Below are positions 8,521-16,425 of a stretch of 64,000 nt of DNA, in pieces. The stretch spans positions 620,001 to 684,000 of the forward strand of contig NZ_CP070326.1 of the NCBI RefSeq assembly GCF_016917755.1. Direction: 5' to 3'. Origin of the DNA: Streptomyces noursei (GTDB lineage Bacteria > Actinomycetota > Actinomycetes > Streptomycetales > Streptomycetaceae). How positions within the stretch are numbered: position 1 is the stretch's first letter; every line of letters begins with the position of its first letter. Position numbers and translations under genes: made by a program. The notes below the pieces were generated by a model. It did no database searches and was not told where the DNA came from. It was given only the letters and a program-made list of their open reading frames with translations.

Positions 8521-8913
8521 TCAGAACTTGCTGATGCGGCGGGCCTGTTCCGCGGCCTCGGCGACGGTGGGCAGGGCGGCGCCCGTCGCGGCCGTGACGG
8601 CGGCGGCGACGGCACCCTCGACGAACGGGGCGTCGGCGAGGACGGCACGGATGCCGGGGTGGTCGTCCAACACCAGGCGCGTGGTGAGCACCGAGCTGCC
8701 GAGGTCGGGCAGAACCAGTACGCCGGCATCGGTGGAGGTGCTGTGCAGGGCCTCCAGGATGCGGGCGTAGCTCGTACCGGTACCGCCGTCGTCGGTACCG
8801 CCCGCCGCGGCGACGATGACCTCGGCGCCGGCCATCTCAGCGACCAGGGACCGTACCCCCAGGGCGATCTCCGCACGGTGCGACACAAGTACGATGCCAA
8901 CCAGCGGTGTCAT
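8521..8913 (-). CDS. dhaM: PTS-dependent dihydroxyacetone kinase phosphotransferase subunit DhaM
   Basis: A 130-residue EIIA(Man)-fold protein, MTPLVGIVLVSHRAEIALGV. The family's phosphocarrier His is His12 in VSHR. DhaM passes phosphate from HPr to the ADP bound on DhaL. Supporting motifs are GTSYARILEAL, VLVLPDLGSSVLTTRLVLD and FVEGAVAAAV, all usual in single-domain DhaM. It lies divergently from the IclR gene, with about 57 bp between start codons. A DhaK subunit, which binds dihydroxyacetone covalently, is not in the window. Confidence 0.88.
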   Translation of the reverse strand: MTPLVGIVLVSHRAEIALGVRSLVAEMAGAEVIVAAAGGTDDGGTGTSYARILEALHSTSTDAGVLVLPDLGSSVLTTRLVLDDHPGIRAVLADAPFVEGAVAAAVTAATGAALPTVAEAAEQARRISKF

Positions 8914-8970
8914 GAACAGGGACCCTACGGTTCGGAACGCCGTTCAGCAATACTGACCGAGGAGCGGTTC

Positions 8971-9747
8971 ATGGTCCAGGCGGTGCACAGGGCGATCCAT
9001 GTGCTGCGGGAACTCGCCACGGCGACCCCGCGGTTGGGCGTGACGGAACTGGCCGACCGGATCGGAGTCGCCAAGCCGACCGCCCACGCGTTGCTGCGCA
9101 CCCTGGAGGCGGAGGGGCTGGTCGTCCAGGACCGCGAGTCCGGCAAGTACCAACTGGGGCCCGGACTGGTGACGCTGGGCAACGCCTACCTGGACTCGCA
9201 CGAGCTGCGCACCCGCGCGGCGACCTGGGCCGACCGGCTCGCCACCCAGGCGGACGCGGCCGTCTGGACCGGCATTCTGACGGATGGCCATGTGCTGGTG
9301 GTGCACCATGCGTTCCGGCCAGGCGGGGCGATGCAGGTCCTGGAGACGGGGGCCAGTCTGCCGTGGAACGCCTGTGCGCTGGGCAAGGCGATCGCGGCCT
9401 TCCTGCCCGCCGAACGCCGTACCGCACTGCTGACGGGCGAGTTGCCGCGGGTCACCGGCTCCAGTCTCGACGACCCGGCGGAGCTGCAGGCGCAGTTGGA
9501 CCGGGTGCGGGAGACCGGATACGCGCTGGACGAGAACGAGTTGACGCTCGGCGACGCGGGGATCGCGGCGCCGGTCTTCGACCGCACCGGTGAAGTGGTC
9601 GGCGGACTGGGGCTGGTGGGCCCGATCGAGAGACTGTTGGCCGAAAACGCACGCCAGGAACACGCCATTGCGGTGCGGGAGGTCGCTCGCAGCCTGTCGA
9701 GGGATCTCGGCGCGCCGCGCAACGCCGGTCTGCGGGCCTGCAATTGA
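8971..9747 (+). CDS. IclR-family transcriptional regulator
   Basis: A 258-residue IclR regulator. The winged HTH is at residues 1-65: VHRAIHVLRELATATPRLGV then LADRIGVAKPTAHALLRTLE. The effector-binding domain follows, with LPWNACALGKAIAAFLP and the C-terminal LGDAGIAAPVFDRTGEVVGG. ATG 8971 has GGAG nine bases upstream and begins exactly at the HTH. It is placed between divergent dhaM and downstream dhaL/Hpg operon, and so probably controls one or both through the palindromic sites near 8930 and 9990. Confidence 0.92.
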   Translation: MVQAVHRAIHVLRELATATPRLGVTELADRIGVAKPTAHALLRTLEAEGLVVQDRESGKYQLGPGLVTLGNAYLDSHELRTRAATWADRLATQADAAVWTGILTDGHVLVVHHAFRPGGAMQVLETGASLPWNACALGKAIAAFLPAERRTALLTGELPRVTGSSLDDPAELQAQLDRVRETGYALDENELTLGDAGIAAPVFDRTGEVVGGLGLVGPIERLLAENARQEHAIAVREVARSLSRDLGAPRNAGLRACN

Positions 9748-10081
9748 GCCCGCGCGTCGGATGACCGGGCCACCAGACACGGGCCACGGGACCGACGGCC
9801 GGCGGGGCGCACCCGATCGACGCCCACCCGGCCGCCACCCCACCCGAGCCCGCCACTCCCCCATGTCACCCCTGATTCACCAACTCGCCTTCCATCGGCC
9901 GCCGTTCACCTTCCGATCCGTTAAGCCTCCGCTCGCTTGTGCGAGAAAACCTTGACGCAACCGGGGGCACTGCGTTTTGCTTCCTATCGGCATTCGGTAA
10001 TGCCGAACGCCTTTCGGTAATGCGTTGGTAATCCATTAGCCGTCGATTGCTGCGGCACGGGGGATCGAAGGAGCACCTGCC
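9748..10081. promoter_or_regulatory. Intergenic promoter region with palindrome CGGCATT-N4-AATGCCG
   Basis: No gene is seen in these 334 bp. At 9988-10005 lies a perfect inverted repeat CGGCATT/AATGCCG separated by CGGT. The half motif TTCGGTAATG occurs within it and again around 10013-10022. A related TTCGGAACG/CGTTC pattern lies at 8931-8944 in front of the IclR gene. These are plausible operators for the IclR-type regulator controlling the dhaL-hmaS operon. A GGAG ribosome site precedes the dhaL ATG. Confidence 0.5.
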
Positions 10082-10798
10082 ATGCGGGAGCCTGAGAGGG
10101 ACCGCGGCACGTTACACGGCCGTGCGAATGCGCCCGGTCGGGACGCGCTGGACCACTCCCTCGTTCTCGACTGGCTGCGGCGCGTCAGCACGGCCATGCA
10201 TCAGCACCAGGACCACCTCATCCACCTCGACTCCGCCATTGGGGACGGGGATCACGGGGCCAACATGGCCCGTGGCTTCAGCGCGGTGCGCGTCGCCCTG
10301 GACGCCCCGTCACAACCGCCCGCCTCGCCCGGCACGGCGCTGTCCGCCGCGGGCGAGACGCTGATCTCCACCGTCGGAGGTGCCTCCGGGCCGCTGTACG
10401 GGGGCGCCTTCCGCACACTGGGAGCGGCCCTCGGCACCGAGCCCGAGGTCGGCACCCGCCGGTTCGCCGCCGGCCTCACCGCCGCGCTCGCCACCATGCA
10501 GCGCCTGGGCGCGGCGGTGCCCGGCGACAAGACCATGATCGATGCCTGTTCCCCCGCGATCGGCGCCTTCAGGGCCGCCGCGGAGGCCGGTGCCGGCCTG
10601 CCCGCCGCCGCGTGCGCCGCGGCCCGGGCCGCCGAGGCCGGCATGCAGGCCACCATCCCGCTCCAGGCCCGGAAGGGCCGGGCCTCCTACCTGGGGCTGC
10701 GCAGCATCGGCCACCAGGATCCCGGCGCCACCTCGGCCTGCTACGTCTTCCGGGCCCTCGCCGAAGCGGCGGGGACACCGGCGAACTCCTCGCCCTGA
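10082..10798 (+). CDS. dhaL: Dihydroxyacetone kinase subunit DhaL
   Basis: A 238-residue all-helical DhaL (ADP-binding) subunit of the DhaKLM kinase. The nucleotide and magnesium site is seen as HLDSAIGDGDHGANMARGF (three conserved Asp). It is followed by TVGGASGPLYGGAF, DKTMIDACSPAIGAF and RKGRASYLGLRSIGHQDPGA near the end. It starts an operon with the 4-hydroxymandelate synthase gene (84 bp gap). No DhaK accompanies it, so either a distant DhaK is used or the subunit has a different partner here; the latter is speculation. Confidence 0.88.
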   Translation: MREPERDRGTLHGRANAPGRDALDHSLVLDWLRRVSTAMHQHQDHLIHLDSAIGDGDHGANMARGFSAVRVALDAPSQPPASPGTALSAAGETLISTVGGASGPLYGGAFRTLGAALGTEPEVGTRRFAAGLTAALATMQRLGAAVPGDKTMIDACSPAIGAFRAAAEAGAGLPAAACAAARAAEAGMQATIPLQARKGRASYLGLRSIGHQDPGATSACYVFRALAEAAGTPANSSP

Positions 10799-10882
10799 CC
10801 TCGTGGCCGGCTCCCCGCTGCGTTCCGCCGCGGGGCGGTCCGGTGCGCCACCACACCCTTCCGCACGAGAGATTGGATCAGT

Positions 10883-11980
10883 GTGACCGCCCATTCCGTC
10901 GACCACGTCGAGTTCTTCGTCGGAGACGTCAACCAGGCATCCCACTACTACTGCGGCACCTACGGATTCCGTGTGGTGGCCGAGGCCGGCCCGCTCACCG
11001 GGCTCGCCGGCGCCCGCTCGCTGGTCCTGGCCCACGGCGGGGTCCGCCTGGTGCTGACCTCGGCCCTGCACGCCGACCACGCCGCTTCGCACTTCGTCCG
11101 CAAGCACGGCGACGGCGTGCGGGACGTGGCCCTGCGGTCCACCGACGCGGCCGGCGACTTCGCAACTGCGGTGGCCGCGGGCGCCGACGCGGTGTCCGAG
11201 CCCGAGACGTTCGAGGACGCCGGCGGCCGGGTCGTCCGGGCCACCATCGCCGCGACCAACGACCTGGTGCACACCTTCGTCCAGCGCGACGACCCCGAAG
11301 GGCCGTTCCTGCCGCAGCGGTACCTGCCCGTCGACGACGGAGCGCCCGACCCCGGGCTGCTGCGCTCCGTCGACCACCTCGCCATGTGCCTGCGCCCCGG
11401 CTCGCTGGACACCATGGTCGACTTCTACGGGCGGGCACTCGGCCTGAAGCACACCTACGACGAGTACATCGTCGTCGGCGGCCAGGCCATGGCCTCCAAG
11501 GTCGTCCAGGACGCGACCCGGGGCATCACCTTCACCATGGTGGAGCCCGACCCGACCAGCAACCGCGGACAGCTCAACGACTTCCTCGACGGCTTCGACG
11601 GCCCGGGCGTCCAGCACGTCGCCTACGGCACCGACGACATCGTCACCGCCGCCCGCGAACTCCGCAGTTCCGGCGTGGAGTTGCTCTCCACGCCGGCCGG
11701 CTACTACGCCTCGCTGGCCGCGCGCGGCATCGAGGTGGGCATCGACCCGGCGGTCCTCCAGGACCTCGGCCTGCTGGCCGACCGGGACGAGTGGGGCCAG
11801 CTGGTGCAGGTCTTCACCCGCTCCCCCTACGCCCGCCGTACGGTGTTCTTCGAGCTGATCCAGCGGCTCGACGCCCGCACCTTCGGCAGCGGCAACATCA
11901 AGGCCCTCTACGAGGCCGTCGAGCGGGAGCGCGCCGACAGCGCCGTACCGGCGGGCGCCGCGGCGAGGGTCGGCGGGTGA
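10883..11980 (+). CDS. hmaS: 4-hydroxymandelate synthase
   Basis: A 365-residue non-heme Fe(II) oxygenase of the HPPD fold that turns 4-hydroxyphenylpyruvate, O2 and its own keto acid group into 4-hydroxymandelate, the first committed step to Hpg. Two VOC repeats are present; the metal triad is His165 (SVDHLAMC), His245 (GVQHVAYG) and Glu324 (FFELIQR). The diagnostic residue is Ile339 in FGSGNIKALYEA, where HPPD enzymes carry Phe (GNFKALFE). That change is known to favour mandelate over homogentisate formation. GTG start at 10883; its stop overlaps the next GTG by 3 bases. Confidence 0.93.
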   Translation: MTAHSVDHVEFFVGDVNQASHYYCGTYGFRVVAEAGPLTGLAGARSLVLAHGGVRLVLTSALHADHAASHFVRKHGDGVRDVALRSTDAAGDFATAVAAGADAVSEPETFEDAGGRVVRATIAATNDLVHTFVQRDDPEGPFLPQRYLPVDDGAPDPGLLRSVDHLAMCLRPGSLDTMVDFYGRALGLKHTYDEYIVVGGQAMASKVVQDATRGITFTMVEPDPTSNRGQLNDFLDGFDGPGVQHVAYGTDDIVTAARELRSSGVELLSTPAGYYASLAARGIEVGIDPAVLQDLGLLADRDEWGQLVQVFTRSPYARRTVFFELIQRLDARTFGSGNIKALYEAVERERADSAVPAGAAARVGG

Positions 11981-13137
11981 CCGCGCCGACCGCCTCCCGC
12001 GCCACCCGGCCCGAACTGCTGCTGAACCCGCGGGACTACGCATCGGCGGCCCGCGCCCGGCTCGACCGGCCGGTGTGGGACTACATCGCCGGCGGCAGCG
12101 GCGACGAGGTCACCCTGCGCGAGGACCGTGCGGCCTACGACCGCTACCGACTGCGTCCCCGCGCCCTGGTCGACGTCTCCCGCTGCGATACGGCGACCAC
12201 CCTGCTCGGCCGTCCGGTGGCGTTTCCGGTGGGCATCGCGCCCATGGCCTACCACCAACTGGTCCACCCGGACGGCGAGACCGCCACCGTGCGCGCGGCC
12301 GGTACGGTGGGCGCGCTCACCATCGCCAGCACCTTCTCCAGCGTCTCGCTGGAGAAGATCGCGGGGGCCGCCGCCGGACCGCTGTGGCTCCAGCTGTACG
12401 TGATGCGCCACCGGGAGGTCACCGCGTCCCTGGTGCGCCGGGCCGAGGCCGCCGGCTACCAGGCCCTGGTGGTCACCGTCGACACCCCGCGGATGGCCCG
12501 TCGGGAGCGCGATCTGCGCAACGGCTTCCGTCTGCCGCCGCACATCCGCCCCGCCAACCTCGACGAGGACCACGATCCCGGGCTGTACCAGGGCAGTTCC
12601 GGCAGCTCCACGCTCGCCGCACACGCCGCCCGGCACCACGACGCCGCGTTCACCTGGGACGATCTGGCGTGGCTGCGGTCGCTGACCGATCTGCCACTGG
12701 TACTCAAGGGCGTCCTGACCGCGGAGGACGCCCGACGGGCGGCCGGACTCGGGGTGGCGGGCCTGATCGTCTCCACCCACGGCGGACGCCAACTCGACGG
12801 TGTCGTACCGGCGTTGGAGGCGCTCCCGGAGGTCGTCGCGGCGGCCGGGGACCGGTGCGACGTCCTCGTCGACGGCGGCGTCCGCCGCGGGACGGACGTG
12901 CTGAAGGCACTGGCGCTCGGGGCCCGCGCGGTCCTGGTCGGCCGCCCCGTCCTGTGGGGCCTGGCCGTCGACGGCGAGGCCGGCGCCACGCAGGTTTTGT
13001 CCGCCCTCCGGGAAGAACTGGAAGAGGCGATGGCGCTGACCGGCCGGCCCCGCCTCGACGCGATCGCCCCGGACCTGCTCCACCGCTCCGCACACCTCTC
13101 CCCCCACCGCACCGACGACGACAGGGAATTGGCATGA
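11977..13137 (+). CDS. hmo: 4-hydroxymandelate oxidase (FMN-dependent alpha-hydroxy acid oxidase)
   Basis: A 386-residue FMN enzyme of the glycolate oxidase/lactate dehydrogenase family, expected to oxidise 4-hydroxymandelate to 4-hydroxybenzoylformate. Family marks in order: VWDYIAGGSGDEVTLRE, the substrate Tyr/Arg region YDRYRLRPRALVD, LWLQLYVMRHREVT, the Lys in LVLKGVLTAEDA, the catalytic His in VSTHGGRQLD, and the phosphate site DGGVRRGTDVLKALALGARA. GTG at 11977 overlaps the hmaS stop (GTGA), and the gene ends in ATGA with the next, so the block is translationally coupled. Confidence 0.92.
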   Translation: MTAPTASRATRPELLLNPRDYASAARARLDRPVWDYIAGGSGDEVTLREDRAAYDRYRLRPRALVDVSRCDTATTLLGRPVAFPVGIAPMAYHQLVHPDGETATVRAAGTVGALTIASTFSSVSLEKIAGAAAGPLWLQLYVMRHREVTASLVRRAEAAGYQALVVTVDTPRMARRERDLRNGFRLPPHIRPANLDEDHDPGLYQGSSGSSTLAAHAARHHDAAFTWDDLAWLRSLTDLPLVLKGVLTAEDARRAAGLGVAGLIVSTHGGRQLDGVVPALEALPEVVAAAGDRCDVLVDGGVRRGTDVLKALALGARAVLVGRPVLWGLAVDGEAGATQVLSALREELEEAMALTGRPRLDAIAPDLLHRSAHLSPHRTDDDRELA

Positions 13138-14060
13138 CCGACACCGCTCCGAACGACACCCGCTTCACGCTGACCCCCGCCGAGCAGGAACTGCTGCCGA
13201 CCGAAGAGGAAGTGCAGTTCTACCAGGAGCACGGCTGGTACCTGTCCAAGAAGCTGCTCACCGACGAGGAGGTCGATCTGCTGGACTCCGCGGCCGACCG
13301 CTTCTACGCCGGCCACCGGGACCGCACCCTGCCGACCCGACCGCCGCGGCTGGCCTACTGGGAGCCGGAGAAGGGCGATGTGCACCGGCACAACGACTAC
13401 ATCTTCTACGAGGACGACACCATCCGCTCCATCCTCTCCAAGCCGCTCATCGCGGCGGTCGCGGCGCGGATCGCGCAGACCGGTCAGATACGGCTGTGGA
13501 ACAGCACCCTGATCCACAAGCCGCAGCGGATGGACGACGAGCGCAACATCGTGCCCTGGCACTTCGACCGCCACTACTGGCAGACCTGCTCCTCCGACGA
13601 GATGCTCACCGCCTTCATCCCCTTCCACGACTGCGGCGAGGAGATGGGGACCATCACGATGGTGGACGGCAGCCACCGTTGGAAGGAGACCGGCGGCGAC
13701 GATTCCACCAGTCGCCACTTCGCCGATCGCGATCGCTCCGAGCTCGAGGACATGCTTGCGGAGAACGCCGCCTTCAACAACGCGGAGGTCCGCAAGGTGC
13801 CCGTGACCATCCCGAAGGGACACATCAGCTTCCACCACTGCCGCACCTACCACGGCAGCGGCTACAACGTCAGCGACCGGCCCCGTCGCGCCATCTCCTT
13901 CCACCTCCAGGACCGCACCAACCAGTGGCGCCCCTACCAGCTGACCGACGGTGACCTGGTGGTCTACAACAACGACGTGCTCGTCCGGAAGGACGCCAAC
14001 GGCAACCCCGACTACAGCGACCCGGACTTCTGCCCGGTCCTGTGGGAGGACGCCAGGTGA
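13134..14060 (+). CDS. Phytanoyl-CoA dioxygenase (PhyH)-family Fe(II)/2-oxoglutarate oxygenase
   Basis: A 308-residue PhyH-type oxygenase. Iron ligands are His143 and Asp145 in VPWHFDRHYW and distal His240 in FHHCRTYHGSG. The following SDRPRRAISFH contains the Arg that binds 2-oxoglutarate. It sits between the Hpg oxidase and aminotransferase genes with 4-base overlaps on both sides, so it is very probably part of the same pathway. No such enzyme is needed for Hpg itself; hydroxylation of Hpg or a precursor is a reasonable but untested role. Confidence 0.87.
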   Translation: MTDTAPNDTRFTLTPAEQELLPTEEEVQFYQEHGWYLSKKLLTDEEVDLLDSAADRFYAGHRDRTLPTRPPRLAYWEPEKGDVHRHNDYIFYEDDTIRSILSKPLIAAVAARIAQTGQIRLWNSTLIHKPQRMDDERNIVPWHFDRHYWQTCSSDEMLTAFIPFHDCGEEMGTITMVDGSHRWKETGGDDSTSRHFADRDRSELEDMLAENAAFNNAEVRKVPVTIPKGHISFHHCRTYHGSGYNVSDRPRRAISFHLQDRTNQWRPYQLTDGDLVVYNNDVLVRKDANGNPDYSDPDFCPVLWEDAR

Positions 14061-15376
14061 GCCAGGAACCTCCCACCACCGTGCTGCCGGCCCAGGGCCT
14101 GCACGGTTCGCTCGCCGATCCGCTGATGGAGGTGATGAACTTCCTCAACGAGGTCACCTCCCGCTACCCGGAGGCGATCTCCTTCGGCCCGGGCCGCCCG
14201 TACGAGGGGCTCTTCGAGGTCGAGCAGATCGGCGACTACCTCACCGCCTACCAGCGGTACCTCACCGAGGAGCGCGGCTGCTCCCCGGACCAGGTCCGCA
14301 CCCTGCTCTTCCAGTACGGGCGCACCAACGGCCAGATCCACGAACTGGTCGCCCGCGCCCTGCGCAACGACGAGGGCATCACCGCCGACCCGGAGTCCCT
14401 GGTGGTCACGGTGGGCGCCCAGGAGGGGATGTTCCTCGTCCTGCGCGCCCTGTTCGCCGACCCCGCGGACGTCCTGCTGGTGTCCTCGCCGTGCTACGTC
14501 GGCATCACCGGCGCCGCCCGGCTGCTGGACATCGAGACCGTGCACGTCCCGGAGGGGCCGGAGGGGTGTGATCCGGACGTCCTGCGGCGGACGGTCGCCG
14601 AGCTGCGCGCCGCCGGGAAGCGGCCGCGGGCGTTCTACGTGGTGCCCGACTTCTCCAACCCGACCGGCACCTGTCTGCCGGTCGCCGGGCGCCGCCGGCT
14701 GCTGGCGGCGGCGGACGCCGAGGACCTGCTCGTCCTGGAGGACAACCCGTACGGGTTCTTCACGCCGACGGGCAGCGGCCTGCCCACGCTCAAGGCGCTG
14801 GACGACCGGCAGCGGGTGATCTACCTCGGTTCGTTCGCCAAGACCTGCTTCCCGGGCGCCCGGGTCGGCTATGTGGTCGCCGACCAGCAGGTTCAGGCCC
14901 CGGACGGCAGCCGCACCCTGCTGGCCGACGAACTGTCGAAGATCAAGGGCATGGTGACGGTGAACACCCCGGCGCTCAGCCAGGCGGTCATCGGCGGCAT
15001 GCTGGTCAGCCACGACTACCGGCTGCGGGAGGCCAACAAACCCGCCGCCGACTTCTACCAGTCCAACCTGCGGATCCTGCTCGACAACCTCGACCGGCTG
15101 CTGCCCCGGGACCGGCGCGAGGCGGCCGGAATCAGCTGGAACACTCCGGCGGGTGGCTTCTTTCTCACCCTGAACCTCCCGGTTCCGGCGGACAATGCAC
15201 TGCTGGAAGAGTCCGCCCGCGAGCACGGAGTGGTCTGGACACCGATGAGCTACTTCTATCCCGAGGGTGACGGCGGCCGTCACCAAATGCGCCTCTCCCT
15301 CAGCTATTTGACGCCGGATCAAGTGGCCGAGGGCGCCCGCCGGCTGGCCGGGCTGCTGGAACGGAGCTGCGGATGA
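14057..15376 (+). CDS. hpgT: HpgT-type hydroxyphenylglycine aminotransferase
   Basis: A 439-residue fold-type I PLP aminotransferase. It resembles HpgT of glycopeptide clusters, which makes Hpg from 4-hydroxybenzoylformate with tyrosine as amino donor. Signature stretches are ADPLMEVMNFLNEVTSRYPE, SFGPGRPYEGLF, VTVGAQEGMFLVLRALFADP, VSSPCYVGITGAARLLDIE, DFSNPTGTC, VLEDNPYGFF and the PLP lysine in GSFAKTCFPGARVGYV. The tyrosine-dependent donor cycle gives back 4-hydroxyphenylpyruvate for hmaS. Start GTG 14057 overlaps the dioxygenase stop; the stop overlaps the next start (ATGA). Confidence 0.92.
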   Translation: MSQEPPTTVLPAQGLHGSLADPLMEVMNFLNEVTSRYPEAISFGPGRPYEGLFEVEQIGDYLTAYQRYLTEERGCSPDQVRTLLFQYGRTNGQIHELVARALRNDEGITADPESLVVTVGAQEGMFLVLRALFADPADVLLVSSPCYVGITGAARLLDIETVHVPEGPEGCDPDVLRRTVAELRAAGKRPRAFYVVPDFSNPTGTCLPVAGRRRLLAAADAEDLLVLEDNPYGFFTPTGSGLPTLKALDDRQRVIYLGSFAKTCFPGARVGYVVADQQVQAPDGSRTLLADELSKIKGMVTVNTPALSQAVIGGMLVSHDYRLREANKPAADFYQSNLRILLDNLDRLLPRDRREAAGISWNTPAGGFFLTLNLPVPADNALLEESAREHGVVWTPMSYFYPEGDGGRHQMRLSLSYLTPDQVAEGARRLAGLLERSCG

Positions 15377-16311
15377 ACGCCGTCCTGTACGTCGTGACGG
15401 TGTTGATCTGGGGCTCCACCTGGCTGGCCATCAAGGGGCAGCTGGGGGACGTGCACCCCACGGCATCGATCGCCTACCGCTTCGCGCTGGCCGCCGTGAT
15501 CCTGCTGGCCTGGGCCCGGTTGCGCGGGTTGCCGCTGCGCTATCCGCTGCGGGTGCACGGCCAGTTCGTCCTCATGGGCGCGCTGATGTTCTCCACCAAC
15601 TTCGTCTGCTTCTACTTCGCCGAACAGCATCTGACCACCGGTCTGGTGTCGATCATCTTCGCCATGTCCCTGTTGGTGAACATGGTCTTCGCCCGGGTCT
15701 TCTTCCGGCGCACCATCACCGCGAAGATGCTGGTCGGCGGGGCCGTCGGGCTGTTGGGGATCGTCACGGTGTTCTGGCCGGAGTTCCAGAACTTCGGCCT
15801 GTCCTCCGGTTCGGGCCAGGGCGTCGTCCTCTCGGTGATCGGCACCCTGGTCTTCTGCCTGGGCAATGTGGTCTCCGGCAAGACCCAGGCGGCGGGCATC
15901 CCGGTGGTGCAGGGCACCGGCTACGCCATGGCGTACGGGGCGCTGCTGATGGCCCCGTTCGCCGCGATCTTCGGGGGCGGCGCGCTGTTCCAGCCCACCT
16001 TGAAGTACACCGGCTCACTGCTCTATCTCGCCGTCTTCGGGTCGGTGGTGGGCTTCGGCGCCTATCTCACCCTGCTCGGCAGGATCGGCGGTGAGCGCGC
16101 CGCCTACGCGATGGTGCTCTTCCCGATCGTGGCGCTGCTGCTGTCCACGGTCTTCGAGAAGTTCACCTGGACGGCCCGGGACCTGGCGGGCGTCGCACTG
16201 ATCCTCCTCGGCAACCTGGTGATGGTCGTCAACCCGTCGCTGGTCCGGCGGGTGACCGGCAGACCGGCTCCGGCCCAGGAGCCCGCGGCACCGGCCCCGG
16301 CCGACCGCTGA
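15373..16311 (+). CDS. EamA/DMT-superfamily transporter, probable exporter
   Basis: A 312-residue integral membrane protein with about ten hydrophobic segments arranged as two EamA repeats. It starts MNAVLYVVTVLIWGSTWLAI, with the DMT hallmark WGSTW, and ends in a Pro/Ala-rich cytoplasmic tail. EamA proteins commonly export amino acids and related metabolites. The start overlaps the hpgT stop, so export of Hpg or a modified Hpg is the natural reading. No further substrate evidence is in the sequence. Confidence 0.88.
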   Translation: MNAVLYVVTVLIWGSTWLAIKGQLGDVHPTASIAYRFALAAVILLAWARLRGLPLRYPLRVHGQFVLMGALMFSTNFVCFYFAEQHLTTGLVSIIFAMSLLVNMVFARVFFRRTITAKMLVGGAVGLLGIVTVFWPEFQNFGLSSGSGQGVVLSVIGTLVFCLGNVVSGKTQAAGIPVVQGTGYAMAYGALLMAPFAAIFGGGALFQPTLKYTGSLLYLAVFGSVVGFGAYLTLLGRIGGERAAYAMVLFPIVALLLSTVFEKFTWTARDLAGVALILLGNLVMVVNPSLVRRVTGRPAPAQEPAAPAPADR

Positions 16312-16325
16312 ACCGCACACCGACC

Positions 16326-16367
16326 GTCCCGGGCCCGCCCGTCCGCCGTCCCGGCCGGGCCCGGGAC
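16326..16367 (+). terminator. GC-rich stem after the EamA gene
   Basis: GTCCCGGGCCC at 16326-16336 and its complement GGGCCCGGGAC at 16357-16367 can form an 11-bp stem with a 20-base loop, 15 bases after the transporter stop. No U-run follows, as is usual in streptomycetes. It may end or attenuate the first operon before the prephenate dehydrogenase gene. Confidence 0.4.
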
Positions 16368-16425
16368 ACCCGCACACCGCCCTGCTCTGCCACCCGCCCC
16401 CCCCTCACGGCCGAGGAGCGCCACC

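Noticed and set aside
10310..12043. 577-codon minus-strand open frame opposite dhaL and hmaS
   Set aside because: High-GC antisense shadow; sense strand carries full enzyme motifs.
11977..13137. L-lactate dehydrogenase or glycolate oxidase as name for the FMN enzyme
   Set aside because: The fold cannot discriminate, but coupling between hmaS and hpgT makes 4-hydroxymandelate oxidase far more likely.
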